NCBI RefSeq assembly: GCF_900176205.1
Contig: NZ_LT859959.1
Location: forward strand, 3,059,001-3,123,000
Direction: 5' to 3'
DNA: 64,000 nt
Source: Bradyrhizobium sp. ORS 285
Lineage (GTDB): Bacteria; Pseudomonadota; Alphaproteobacteria; Rhizobiales; Xanthobacteraceae
In this document: in pieces, positions 47,122 to 56,180 of the stretch
Layout of the letters: each line of letters opens with the position of its first letter
How positions within the stretch are numbered: the first letter of the stretch is position 1
Notes under the pieces: model-generated
What the model was told of the DNA's origin: nothing
Seen by the model: the letters and a program-made list of their open reading frames with translations, nothing else
Databases searched by the model: none
Made by a program: the position numbers and the translations under genes

Positions 47122-48951
47122 TCAGCGCTTCCACCATCGGCTGAAGTAAAAATAGAGCAGGCCGCCGGCAATCGCGGGGCCGGCAGGGGCGATCGCCACT
47201 GCGAGCAGCAAGGCCAGCAGGATCACCAGCGTGGTGACGTACCACGGCGGCCGCTTCTTCTTTGCTGCGCGCGCCGCGTCTGCGGTGCCCGGTCCCCAGG
47301 GCCCGTTGACGGGGATGGATCCGAGGGACGGCGGGGGCACGTTCGGTGGTCGCGACGGGCTGGCCGCTGCGGCGTGCGCCTGGGCGGCTTGCTTCTTCTC
47401 TTCCTGTCGCGCCAGGGCGACCAGCACCGGATCCGGCGCCGGCGGCGGACGCACGGCGGGAGTCCATTGCCGGCCGGGAGGTGTCTGGCCAGCGGCCGCA
47501 GCCTTGCGGAAGGCCGCGCGAGTCGGACGTAGCACCGAAGGCGTGGGGGCGTATCGTGCGGCGAGCTGCTGGGCCCGCTGCAGCAACGGCGCGCCACTCT
47601 CGGGGTCGACCATGACCGCGAAATGCCCGAAGCCGAGCAGCGAGCGGATCACGTCCTTGCCGGGGCCAAAATGCTTGCCGGCGGGTCCGTGGCGCTCGAC
47701 CTGCTGCAGCACGGCGCGGTAACGGCGCATGAGGTCGCGCGGCACGGCCACGGCCTCATTGACCGTGAGGCCGGTGACCTCCTGGCGCGCCGACCGCCGC
47801 ATCACGCGCGTCTTGTCCGGATGCACCGTGAAGCCTTCGGCCTCGACGATGCCATTGACGGCCTTGAGCAGGGTGCCGATCTTCTTCACCGCTTCGCCCG
47901 AGCCGGAGAAGGTCATGTCGTCGGCATAGCGGCTGTAGACGAAGCCGAGCGTGCGCGCGAGCCCGGCGAGGCGCCGGTCGAGCTTGCGGCAGATCAGGTT
48001 GGTGATCGCCGGGCTCGTCGGCGCGCCCTGCGGCAGCAGCCTGGGGCCGTCGGCGATGTAGTGACGCTCGCCGTCGAGCGTGACTTCGTCGACCATGGGC
48101 TCGGTGCACAACAGCGCGAGCGGGATCGCAACCGCCTCGGCATAGCCGAGCGCCTCGAACAGGCCTTTGACGCGGACATAGGTCAGCGTCGGAAAGAAAT
48201 CCTTGAGATCGAGGTTGATCACCACGTCGCGCCCGACATGGTTGCGCGCATTGGTCAGGGTCGAGCGCTCCGGCGCGAAGCCGTGCGCGGCCTCGTGCAG
48301 CGGCACGTGGCCGAGGATGTTGTCGAGCACCCAATATTGTGCGCGCTTGAGGCGCGGCATCGGCGCCGAGATCAGCCGCTCGCCGCCGCTCTTCTTCGGG
48401 ATCGTGAAGCGTTGATAGTGATTGACCGACGCCACCTTCCTGTTGAAGGCGAGGAAGCGCAGCTCGGCGAGCGCAATGCCCATCGCATCGGCCAGCGCCT
48501 TGGCGTCGGCGAGCGGCGGCAGTCCGTCGCGGAGCGGCACCACGGCCGTCCGGCTGTGGAGTCCTTGTGAAACGTCCTCGCCGAGATAGAGCACGTCGCG
48601 CTTGCGCCGCTCGTACCAGGCAAACGCCCGCGTCTGCCGCGCCTCGGCATGGCGGCGCCTGGTCTCCTGCCGCCGCGCCATCGCCTCCGCCTTGCGGCGC
48701 TTGTGCATTTCCTTCAGCGCGCGCACGGGATCGCCAAGCGCGGCGTTCTGACGCTGCAGTTCGGCGAGTTCGCGAATGGCCTCCGCACGGTTGCGGATGG
48801 CCTCCGCAGCCGGCGCGGGCGCGCCTTCGCCTTCGGGCCAAAAACCGAGCCGGATCATCTCTTCGAGGATGACCTCGTCCTTCGAGGACTGGCGAATGCG
48901 GTCGTAGAGCTCCTGGCGCGAGAGCTTGCCGGGGGAAACGGTGTCGGTCAC
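47122..48951 (-). CDS. Retron-type reverse transcriptase with C-terminal membrane anchor
   Basis: This 609-aa RT should make msDNA from the adjacent ncRNA. Retron marks are present: NAxxH at 234-238 (region X), motif A with Asp248 in INLDLKDFF, QGAPTSP at 308-314, catalytic YADD at 342-345 and VTG at 392-394 (region Y). No intron-maturase or DGR features are seen. Extra parts are an N-terminal 120-residue charged coiled coil, a Pro/Ala-rich linker (about 470-565) and a membrane helix at about 570-600 ending SRWWKR. The start is GTG 48951 with GGAGG 10 nt upstream. It is the last gene of the unit. Confidence 0.93.
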   Translation of the reverse strand: MTDTVSPGKLSRQELYDRIRQSSKDEVILEEMIRLGFWPEGEGAPAPAAEAIRNRAEAIRELAELQRQNAALGDPVRALKEMHKRRKAEAMARRQETRRRHAEARQTRAFAWYERRKRDVLYLGEDVSQGLHSRTAVVPLRDGLPPLADAKALADAMGIALAELRFLAFNRKVASVNHYQRFTIPKKSGGERLISAPMPRLKRAQYWVLDNILGHVPLHEAAHGFAPERSTLTNARNHVGRDVVINLDLKDFFPTLTYVRVKGLFEALGYAEAVAIPLALLCTEPMVDEVTLDGERHYIADGPRLLPQGAPTSPAITNLICRKLDRRLAGLARTLGFVYSRYADDMTFSGSGEAVKKIGTLLKAVNGIVEAEGFTVHPDKTRVMRRSARQEVTGLTVNEAVAVPRDLMRRYRAVLQQVERHGPAGKHFGPGKDVIRSLLGFGHFAVMVDPESGAPLLQRAQQLAARYAPTPSVLRPTRAAFRKAAAAGQTPPGRQWTPAVRPPPAPDPVLVALARQEEKKQAAQAHAAAASPSRPPNVPPPSLGSIPVNGPWGPGTADAARAAKKKRPPWYVTTLVILLALLLAVAIAPAGPAIAGGLLYFYFSRWWKR

Positions 48952-49002
48952 GCGGCCGGCCCTCCGGTCAGGAGTGCCGCTGCAGAGCGATCAAGAGAGA
49001 TC

Positions 49003-49234
49003 GGAAGGAGCGCAGGCCGGTTTGCCTTCGTCTTCTCCAAGAACTGGATCGATCCACTCGAAGCCGGGGCGCCCACCCATCCGCAATTGGGTTCAAAGAA
49101 CCCATTCTGCGATTGCGGATGGGTGGGCAGCCCCGGCCCAGTGAAGATCGGGCCAGTGACGCATGCATGGTCATGGTGCAAGGACGGCGATACGCCGCCC
49201 GGATTGCAAGGTCCTGACCGGCCTGCGCTCTTCC
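49003..49234 (-). ncRNA. Retron msr-msd non-coding RNA
   Basis: Read on the minus strand, a1 (complement of 49218-49234, GGAAGAGCGCAGGCCGG) pairs with a2 (complement of 49003-49020, CCGGCCTGCGCTCCTTCC) with one bulged base. After a1 comes an msr-like hairpin GGGCGGCG-TAT-CGCCGTCC. Then follows a very long msd hairpin with outer arms GCCGGGGC/GCCCCGGC and inner arms GCCCACCCATCCGCAAT/ATTGCGGATGGGTGGGC, capped by GGGTTC-TTT-GAACCC. It lies directly upstream of the RT start, as in known retrons. The exact ends and the priming G are inferred. Confidence 0.88.
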
Positions 49235-49303
49235 GAAGCCAGTGATACGCGAATTGTCGTTTCCGGTTCAAGCCGGGTGTGCAGATGGCGGCTGTCATGT
49301 CGG

Positions 49304-50998
49304 TCATGCGATGGCCTGTCCGCCGGCTTGTCCGTGGGCCTGCCCATCTTGGGCCGTGCCATCGACCTGCGCATGGACGATGCGGCGCAAGGCCAGCATG
49401 TGCTCGCACGGACCGCGCGCCATCTTGTTGTGGATGTAGAAGTGGCAGCTGCAGCGCGCCTCGACGAGACGATCGTCGCCGTCGATCACGAGGCTGACCT
49501 GCTCGGTGCGGGCGTTGTCGAGCACGCTGCCGGTGACGGCGCGAGCGCCCTGGTTGCGGTCGATGCGGCCGATGGTCACGAGGTTCGCCGCGATCAGGCG
49601 GTCGGCCTTCTCCTCCTGCGGGCTCGCAAAGCGGAGCTGCTCGGGCGACAGCGGTTCGCGCGTCAGCTCGCGCAGGCGGTAGAGCGATTTGTCGAGGTCG
49701 AACATCACGCGCCCGGCCTGCGTGTAGGCGGTGAGCGCGGCGTGCACGAGCGGCTCGCCGGTGCCGGTCTGCCGCGACAGCTCGGCGGCGGTCGCCGCAT
49801 GCGCGCTGCCGAGCGCAGCGAAGATCCGCTGCGCCGTGTCGTGATCGACCTTGTGGCGTGGCGCGAGAAGATCGAACTGTCCGGCCGAGGACCAGTCGTT
49901 CGCGGTCCAGCCCGACAGGCCGAGCGTGAAGCGCAGGCCGCCGAAATCGACGACGAAGAACGAGGGCAGGCCGCTGCCGGTGAGGTGCACGCGCACCGAC
50001 CGCGCCAGCGCCAGCGTGCGCCCGAGGATCGCGAGCCGGCGCCGCCCCCAGATGCGGATCTCGGCCGCGCTCGGGCCGCGATAGATCGAGCGGCGGAAGC
50101 GGAGCCGCTCGTTCCACGGCTCGATCACCACCTCCACCGGTGCATCCGGCGTCAGCACGAAGCGCAGCGAGCGTGGGCCAGCCTTCTCCTTCTTCTGCGC
50201 GAGGCGGGTGAGAATGTTGGCCATATCGACGGGATGCAGATCAAACACATGCGCCGGCAGGGTCATCGCGCTCGATACCTGCAGGAAGCCGCGCACCCAG
50301 CTGTCGGGCAGGTCGATCTTCTCCTCGCGAAAATCGGCGTCGCCGCCGGTCTGCACCTCGAACCCGGACGGATCGATCGTCAGGGTCGTATCGCGATAGG
50401 AGCGGATCTTTTGGAATTCGTCGTAGAGCGCGTGGCTGTAGTCGATGTTGGTGGTGCCGAACGCCATCTCGCCGAGGCTTTCGAACACGTCGTGATCGCA
50501 CGACAGCCGGCCGTAGCTGGATTCGTCGAGGCTGAAGCACTCGAAGAAGATCTCGTCCGGATGTACCGTGATGACCGGATCGAGCACGATCCAGGCATCG
50601 CGATCCCGTTTGTACAGGTAGTCGAAATAGGCCCGCTGCGCCTTCCAGTAGGGCTGCATCAGGAAATGGCGCTGCTGGTCCAAGCCGCGAATGCGGGCCT
50701 GCAGCTCCGCGATGCGCGGCATGAGCGCCGCGGACTGCGCGGTCGCCTCGGCGAGGAAGGTGGCCTCGTTCTGCTTCAGCCATTCGAAATAGGCGGTGCG
50801 ATCGCGCGGCTTGAAGCGCAGGTCGGAGACGACGACGTGATGCAGCGCCGAGATCGCCTCGCGGAAGGCGAGATGCCGCGCGACCTTGCCGGTGAAGAAG
50901 GTCGGCTGGCGCAGCGTGTCCGGCGCGAAGGCGAACGACGACGCCGCGGCATCGGACGAGGCGCTGGTGCTGCCGAGAAAGCGATAGGCGAAGTTCAT
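49304..50998 (-). CDS. SWIM zinc-finger protein of the retron (WH-SWIM type)
   Basis: This 564-aa protein ends with a SWIM zinc finger: Cys516, Cys518, Cys531 and His533 (CxC-x12-CxH, in ARCSCHFYIH and GPCEH). The region before it (about 400-470; AAELSRQTGTGEPLVHAALTAYTQAGRVMFDLDKSLYRLREL) looks like a winged helix. The N-terminal two thirds have no recognised domain. SWIM domains bind nucleic acid or protein. Its ATG overlaps the stop of the ARM gene (ATGA), so the two are made together. It is likely the partner or effector subunit of the retron. Confidence 0.85.
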   Translation of the reverse strand: MNFAYRFLGSTSASSDAAASSFAFAPDTLRQPTFFTGKVARHLAFREAISALHHVVVSDLRFKPRDRTAYFEWLKQNEATFLAEATAQSAALMPRIAELQARIRGLDQQRHFLMQPYWKAQRAYFDYLYKRDRDAWIVLDPVITVHPDEIFFECFSLDESSYGRLSCDHDVFESLGEMAFGTTNIDYSHALYDEFQKIRSYRDTTLTIDPSGFEVQTGGDADFREEKIDLPDSWVRGFLQVSSAMTLPAHVFDLHPVDMANILTRLAQKKEKAGPRSLRFVLTPDAPVEVVIEPWNERLRFRRSIYRGPSAAEIRIWGRRRLAILGRTLALARSVRVHLTGSGLPSFFVVDFGGLRFTLGLSGWTANDWSSAGQFDLLAPRHKVDHDTAQRIFAALGSAHAATAAELSRQTGTGEPLVHAALTAYTQAGRVMFDLDKSLYRLRELTREPLSPEQLRFASPQEEKADRLIAANLVTIGRIDRNQGARAVTGSVLDNARTEQVSLVIDGDDRLVEARCSCHFYIHNKMARGPCEHMLALRRIVHAQVDGTAQDGQAHGQAGGQAIA

Positions 50999-53900
50999 GC
51001 GGCGCTTCCGCTGAGATGCGAGCCGCCCTCGGGGCTGCGGCCGGCGCGGGCCACGGTGACGGGCAGCGTGAGATCCGGCCAGGCGCGGGCGATGTCGCGC
51101 AGGATCAGCAGCGCCGGCGCCTTGTCGCGCAGCGTGACGCTCAGGGTGAAGTCGTGGAGCAGTTGCGCGATGTCAGCGGCGCGCTCGCGATGCGCCAGCG
51201 CCTCGTGACGCAGAGCCATGAAGATCCGGTCCTTGGCGACGCGCCCGCGGTTGATCTGCATCAGGATGAAGCGCGCCTGGGTCATGAACTTGGCGAACAT
51301 GGCCGCATCTTCCAGCGCCTCTCCGGTGATCAGCTCGGTGACGAAGAGATGGAAGCTGCCCGAGGGGTGCTCGAGCAGGCGGCCGAGCACGTCGGCAATG
51401 TCGCCGTCGGACAGGCTGCGCCGCAGCAGCAGGCGGGCGCTGTCCTGCACCGCGGGCACGGTCGAGTCCGCCATCACCGCCAGCGCCGAGGCCGGCAGCG
51501 CCTCGCTGGGCCAGGCAGTCAGCCGGTTCACCACGGCGGTTCTAACGTCCTCCCATTCGCTTTCGACCAGCAGCACGGCGTTCTCGGGATCGGCGCGGAA
51601 GCGGGCCTCGTCGGCAGCGAAGGCCTGCAGCACGAAACGGCGCACGGCGACCAGCGCATGATTGCCGAGGCGGGCGAGTTGCCGGACCGAGAATTGCGCG
51701 GGATCGCGGCTCCCGAGCAGGCTCGCGCCGAGCATGCGGGCGCCGGCCGCGCGCGCCTGCAACAGGCGCCACAGCGTGCCGTCGTCGACGTCGGCTACCG
51801 CGGGCGGCAAGGCCGTGGTGAACAGGGTGACCATGTCGACGGCATGGCCTTCGACCGGCTCGGCACGAAACAGAATGGCCAGCAGCAGGTCGCGCACCCG
51901 GGCAGCGAACGCTCCATCGACCGCCGCGAGGCGGGCGAGCAGGGGCCGCGCCGCCGCGCGCAGGCCGGCATGGCTGCCGGTGGCCGCCAGCACGATGCCG
52001 TCGCGATGCTCGGCGAGGGCGGCGTCATCGAGCCGGCCCAGCAGGCTCATCGCGGCGATACGGATCTCGGGCGCGTCGGCCAGCAGGATGGCCTGCATGA
52101 AGGCGGGCGGCAGGTCGGCTGGCTTCGTCGGCGTGACGGCGATGAGCTGGATGCTCGCCGCCTGGACCTCGGGGCTGCCGTGGCCGGTGAGGCTTTCGAT
52201 CACCTCCGGCTGCAGCGGACAGTCGCGATCGGGCCAGAGCTGCGGCAGCAGGGCGATGGCGGCTGACAGGCCGGCGCGCTGGAGGTCGTCGAGCGCGGCC
52301 GGCAGTTGCGCAAGCCAGGCCGCGAACGCCTCCGTCGCCTGCGCGCGCTGCTCGCGCGACGGCGCGCGGTCGCGCAGCCAGGCGCGGGCGCGGCTTTGCA
52401 CAGGCTCGTAAGGGCTGGTCAGCACGGCGCGAGCAAGGTTGGCGTCGGCCCACGGCCAGTCGGCGCGATCGTCGATGGCGCGGACGGCGAGGTCGCGCAT
52501 GTCCTGTGCGGCCGCCTCGAGCAACGCGCCAATCAGTACCGCATCGGCCCTTCCAGCGTCGATGAGGCGCCGCGCGATCCCGGCTGCGAGCGTGGTGACC
52601 TCCGAATAGGGCGAGGTCAGCAGACCGCCGATCGCGGCGATGTCCATCGTCTCCGGCCGAGTCGGGCCCTGCAGCAACGCCAGGGCGGCAAAGCGCGCCG
52701 CGGCGTGATTGCGCGCCAGCGCCGCGATGCGGAGCAGCCGCTCGGGCTGGGCATCCCAAAGCGCCGGAAAGGCCTCCTCGCGCTGGCCGGCCATGCGCGT
52801 GCCGAGATGGCGATGCGTCAGCGCATTGGCATTGAAGCGGCTGGTCGGGGCCTCGGCATGCAGCAGGTGGCTGACGCTCCAGACGCGGCTCAGCGCCTCG
52901 ATGGCGTTGGCGACAGGTTGATAGCGGCGGTCGATGTAGACGTAAGTGCTCCATTCCGCGGGCTTGCTGCCGTCGGCGTCGGTGAAGGCGAGCAGGAGCT
53001 CGCTCGCCATCGCGGTGAAGGCGTCCTGTCCAAGCTCCGCGCGCTTGCGCAGCATGCGCCAGGCGCGCCGCTTGAAGTAGAGCAGGGTCTGGTCGGACAG
53101 CGCGAGGCGCGGCGCCGCGCTGTTCTGCTCCTCGCTGAGCTTCAGCGGCTGGCGCGAGCCGGGCAGCCAGACCTGATCCCGATAGACGTTGCCGCGGCGA
53201 TACATCGGCGTCGCAAGCTCGAACTGTCGCGCCGTCGCCGCGAACAGCGGCCCGTCGTCGGTGAGATCCGCATATTTGAACAGGCGGCGCAGCACCTGCA
53301 CGAAAGGAGGACGCGGCGTCATCGCACGCACTGCGACGAGCAGTGTCTTGCGCGCGCCGTCGTCGGCGAGCGCATGATGGGCGAGGGCGATCAGGTACTG
53401 ATTGGCGAAATTCGGCTGTGCCGCACTCGCCGCCAGCAGGGCCGGCACCAGCTCCGCGCCACGGCCGCTCTCCAGCACGGCTTCGATGTCGCGGTTCGCC
53501 GCGGCATCGCTCGTTCGCGGCAGCGATGGGCGTGGAGGCGATCGCTGCGCGCCCATCAGCTCGCTCGCCAGCGCATAGGCCGCGTAGTCGCGCGTCACGG
53601 GGCTCACATTGGTGTCCGCGCAACTGCGCAGCAGGTCGGCGGCGAGTCCGCCGCCGCAACGCGCCAGCGCATACACCAGGCTGTAGCTCGCATTCGCTGC
53701 GCCGGTCTTCTGCGCGAAGGCGGCGATTTGTGGATAGGCGGCCGCCAGCCGGACCACCCCGAGGCGCCAGAACAGGCGGTCGTGCTCCTTGTCGCTCCAT
53801 CCGCCGCGCGCGCAGAGCGAGAGTTTCTTGAGCAGTTCCGCGGCGCGTCCGTCGGTCGCGGCCCCGGCGTTGAGGTCCGTTAAGGGGGACGTCTCACCAT

Positions 53901-54150
53901 CGACGCGGCGATAACCACCGTTGATCTTGGACACCACGACGCTGTCGAACAGTCTGTCGGCGTTGGCGCGGACGACCGGAGAAGGAGTCTTCGTGCCCTC
54001 CCGAAGCGAGCCGCCGCGACGACCATAACGGAAATTGACCAGGTAGCGTGCGTCGCCATTGGCACGTTCCAGATCGACGAGATCGACTTCGTAGACCTTG
54101 TCGGACGTGCCCTCCTTCATCCAGAGGCGCACCGAACGAATGACTTGCAT
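50995..54150 (-). CDS. WGR-domain plus ARM/HEAT-repeat protein of the retron
   Basis: This 1051-aa protein begins with a WGR domain (residues 1-85: VRLWMKEGTSDKVYEVDL, then YLVNFRYGRRGGSLREGTKT and SVVVSKINGGYRRV), known from PARPs and DNA-damage proteins as a nucleic-acid or protein binder. The rest is a long array of helical repeats of ARM/HEAT kind, for example LARNHAAARFAALALL, RDLAVRAIDDRADWPWAD and PEIRIAAMSLLGRLDDAALAEHRDG. The ATG at 54148-54150 (AGGGG 7 nt upstream) is chosen because WGR begins there; the frame opens 111 codons earlier through repeat DNA. It is the first gene of the retron unit. Confidence 0.85.
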   Translation of the reverse strand: MQVIRSVRLWMKEGTSDKVYEVDLVDLERANGDARYLVNFRYGRRGGSLREGTKTPSPVVRANADRLFDSVVVSKINGGYRRVDGETSPLTDLNAGAATDGRAAELLKKLSLCARGGWSDKEHDRLFWRLGVVRLAAAYPQIAAFAQKTGAANASYSLVYALARCGGGLAADLLRSCADTNVSPVTRDYAAYALASELMGAQRSPPRPSLPRTSDAAANRDIEAVLESGRGAELVPALLAASAAQPNFANQYLIALAHHALADDGARKTLLVAVRAMTPRPPFVQVLRRLFKYADLTDDGPLFAATARQFELATPMYRRGNVYRDQVWLPGSRQPLKLSEEQNSAAPRLALSDQTLLYFKRRAWRMLRKRAELGQDAFTAMASELLLAFTDADGSKPAEWSTYVYIDRRYQPVANAIEALSRVWSVSHLLHAEAPTSRFNANALTHRHLGTRMAGQREEAFPALWDAQPERLLRIAALARNHAAARFAALALLQGPTRPETMDIAAIGGLLTSPYSEVTTLAAGIARRLIDAGRADAVLIGALLEAAAQDMRDLAVRAIDDRADWPWADANLARAVLTSPYEPVQSRARAWLRDRAPSREQRAQATEAFAAWLAQLPAALDDLQRAGLSAAIALLPQLWPDRDCPLQPEVIESLTGHGSPEVQAASIQLIAVTPTKPADLPPAFMQAILLADAPEIRIAAMSLLGRLDDAALAEHRDGIVLAATGSHAGLRAAARPLLARLAAVDGAFAARVRDLLLAILFRAEPVEGHAVDMVTLFTTALPPAVADVDDGTLWRLLQARAAGARMLGASLLGSRDPAQFSVRQLARLGNHALVAVRRFVLQAFAADEARFRADPENAVLLVESEWEDVRTAVVNRLTAWPSEALPASALAVMADSTVPAVQDSARLLLRRSLSDGDIADVLGRLLEHPSGSFHLFVTELITGEALEDAAMFAKFMTQARFILMQINRGRVAKDRIFMALRHEALAHRERAADIAQLLHDFTLSVTLRDKAPALLILRDIARAWPDLTLPVTVARAGRSPEGGSHLSGSAA

Positions 54151-54454
54151 AGACTGCCCCTGGGAGGTCCGGCGCGCTACATGGCAAGCCGGGCACGCCG
54201 CGTCAACGTCAGATTGGTAGGCGGACAAATATGGCGATTCGACGCAAGTCGCCGGTCCGCGGCATCCCGCACGCAAGTCTGCGACCCGGGCTCGCGAGGC
54301 ATCCAGGCCCAAAACGATCGTCTGCTTCAACAAGATGCTGATGTCGCTGACATTCGCCGGCCACGCGTAACGCAACATCGCGGCTCCCCTGCAAGACGCG
54401 ATTCGTCTTGGCGTCGCGCCGCGATCCCGCGCCGCAATTCTCGACCAGGGTTGT

Positions 54455-54641
54455 GGCGCCAGCCTTCGGGGCGCCAGGACCACGCGTCTTCACGTCCGCA
54501 AACCCGCCGTTCCTCGGCGAGCATGAGGCCCGCTGCAGCACGTCCGTGGCCACCGCATCTCCGGCCCACGTCTCGCGACGATCGCGATACGCCTCTCCTC
54601 GGCGGGATGGGAGGGCGAGAGAAGAACGCTAATTCTGAAAA
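54455..54641. repeat. Long dispersed structured element, copy 3 (3' half)
   Basis: This matches the last 180 nt of the copies at 4350 and 35870. Hairpin 2 is GGCGCC-AGCCTTCGG-GGCGCC at 54455-54475, followed by AGGACCACGCGTCTTCACGT. It ends in ATTCTGAAAA at 54632-54641. It lies about 300 nt upstream of the retron's first start codon; 54151-54454 should hold the retron promoter, but I see no clear boxes. Confidence 0.72.
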
Positions 54642-55064
54642 ATGAAAATTAATTTATTCGTTACAGAAGACGCTGGAGCCGTGAGGACGGCCATGTTGGC
54701 CCGTTCAGATGGCCACCGCGATCGATTGTGCGTATCGGTGCTTGCGCTCCCCAATCACTAACACCGACACCCCCGCAGCTCAGGCGGCTGTGGCAGTTTA
54801 GGTTGGGCCACGCTTCGGCTGGCCGCGGCGCGGAGCGTTCATGGACTTCGCCTTCGCGTCGCAGGTGCTGTTGGATCTTCGTTGAGCGGTCTGAGTGTCG
54901 TCCACAGTCCTCTGCACGAGCGCACGCCGCCGCCGAGAGCCGCCGTCCACCCTGGGGAGCTTCCCAGGTTAGGAACTCTCCCAGGACAGTTGAAAGCCAT
55001 CCTGAGGCAGTCTGGTCGCCATCCTCGTGTCGAGGTGGTCCGGTCGCATCTCAGGATTCGCGTC
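54642..55064. other. Spacer upstream of the membrane-protein gene
   Basis: About 420 nt without a supported gene. It begins with an AT-rich patch (to about 54662) after the repeat. A dyad CCTGGG-GAGCTT-CCCAGG at 54951-54968 could be a binding site for a regulator of the gene at 55065. Open frames crossing it show no similarity I recognise. Confidence 0.5.
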
Positions 55065-56180
55065 ATGAGCTTATGGTCGACGAAAAGCGATACCGATCCA
55101 AAGAAACTCAGTCCCGTGGAGCAGGCGCGGGCCTCGATGCGCAAGCTCTCGGAGCGTGGCGTCGAGATCCCGGCGCAGGTCGCCTTGCCGATCCTCGAGG
55201 CCGAGAAGGCAGGCGATTTCAAGAGTGCGCCCTCCGATGTGCAACACAAATTCTGGTCGGCCTATGGCGCGCTGAATTCCAAGATCAAGTCGGCCGAGGA
55301 GGCCAAGGATTACTACAGGCGTTTCTTTTACGGCATCCTCACGGCCCTGCTGCTGCTGCAACTCTATTACTCCGCGTCGCTTGCTGTTCAGGCGCGCCTT
55401 ATCGATGTCGGCAAGGCAATTCAGGCTTTCGATACCCAGAGCACGACCACGCAGATCGCGAAGGTCCTCGCCGACCACAAGGAAGCGGTGCGGGAGCAGG
55501 CGACCTACCTGCACATCAACGAATACATCATGGGAATCCCGAAAAGAATCGCTAGTCTCCTGAGCATCCTCGGCTTAGGCGACGGCGCTGTGGCAGCCGA
55601 CGACAAGCCGGAAGCCGTCGCGCGAGTCCAACTCGATCTGGCGACCTCGTTCATTGGCGGCTTTCTCCTGCCGGTGCTCTACGGCATGCTGGGCGCAATC
55701 GCATTTGTTCTGCGGCGCCTCTCCGACGAAAGCCTCACCGGCGAGGAGAGCCGCGAGATCAGGAGTCGATATTCGCTGCGCGTCCCGATCGGCGCGCTTT
55801 CTGGCCTAGCCGCGGGCTGGCTGCTGCAGCCGCCGACCTCGTCGACGATGACATCGCTCTCTCCGTTCGCCCTGGCTTTCGTTGCTGGCTACAGCGCCGA
55901 TCTGGTCTTCACGGCGATGGATCGCCTCGTTGCTGCGTTCACCAGCGCTCCCGAGCCGCGGAAGGCCGAGCGGCCGTCAGGTGACGTGTCGCCCCAAGCG
56001 TCCGACGGATCCGGGACTCGGCAGCTGCCCGATTCCAACGCGGATCCATCGGCGGCGACCGCAGCGCCGACGCCGGAGGCGGCTGGCCCAGCCCCCCAGC
56101 AGCGCAGCCCGCGCGCACCCGACATAGCGGCGCTGAGCTCACGCGCCCAGGCGAACCAACAAGCCAATCAAAATGTCTGA
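55065..56180 (+). CDS. Four-helix membrane protein of unknown function
   Basis: I do not recognise a family for this 371-aa protein. An N-terminal helical cytoplasmic part precedes one membrane helix (about 93-115, FFYGILTALLLLQLYYSA). A soluble loop of about 80 residues follows, then three more helices near 195-290. The C-terminal 80 residues are Pro/Ser/Ala-rich and disordered. The stop lies 8 nt inside the start of the GH19 hydrolase gene, so the two are translationally coupled. A role in delivering or controlling the hydrolase is an inference. Confidence 0.72.
   Translation: MSLWSTKSDTDPKKLSPVEQARASMRKLSERGVEIPAQVALPILEAEKAGDFKSAPSDVQHKFWSAYGALNSKIKSAEEAKDYYRRFFYGILTALLLLQLYYSASLAVQARLIDVGKAIQAFDTQSTTTQIAKVLADHKEAVREQATYLHINEYIMGIPKRIASLLSILGLGDGAVAADDKPEAVARVQLDLATSFIGGFLLPVLYGMLGAIAFVLRRLSDESLTGEESREIRSRYSLRVPIGALSGLAAGWLLQPPTSSTMTSLSPFALAFVAGYSADLVFTAMDRLVAAFTSAPEPRKAERPSGDVSPQASDGSGTRQLPDSNADPSAATAAPTPEAAGPAPQQRSPRAPDIAALSSRAQANQQANQNV

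Noticed and set aside
47122..48951. RT as a group II intron maturase, DGR or CRISPR-linked enzyme
   Set aside because: No maturase or endonuclease domain, no intron boundaries, no variable/template repeat pair, no cas genes; NAxxH and VTG plus an adjacent ncRNA fit a retron.
49163..51208. 681-codon open frame antisense to the SWIM gene and ncRNA
   Set aside because: Typical high-GC shadow without domains; the minus-strand genes are supported by motifs and overlaps.
52306..53883. 525-codon open frame antisense to the ARM protein
   Set aside because: Shadow of the repeat protein's codon pattern; Arg/Ala/Gly-rich with no recognisable domain.
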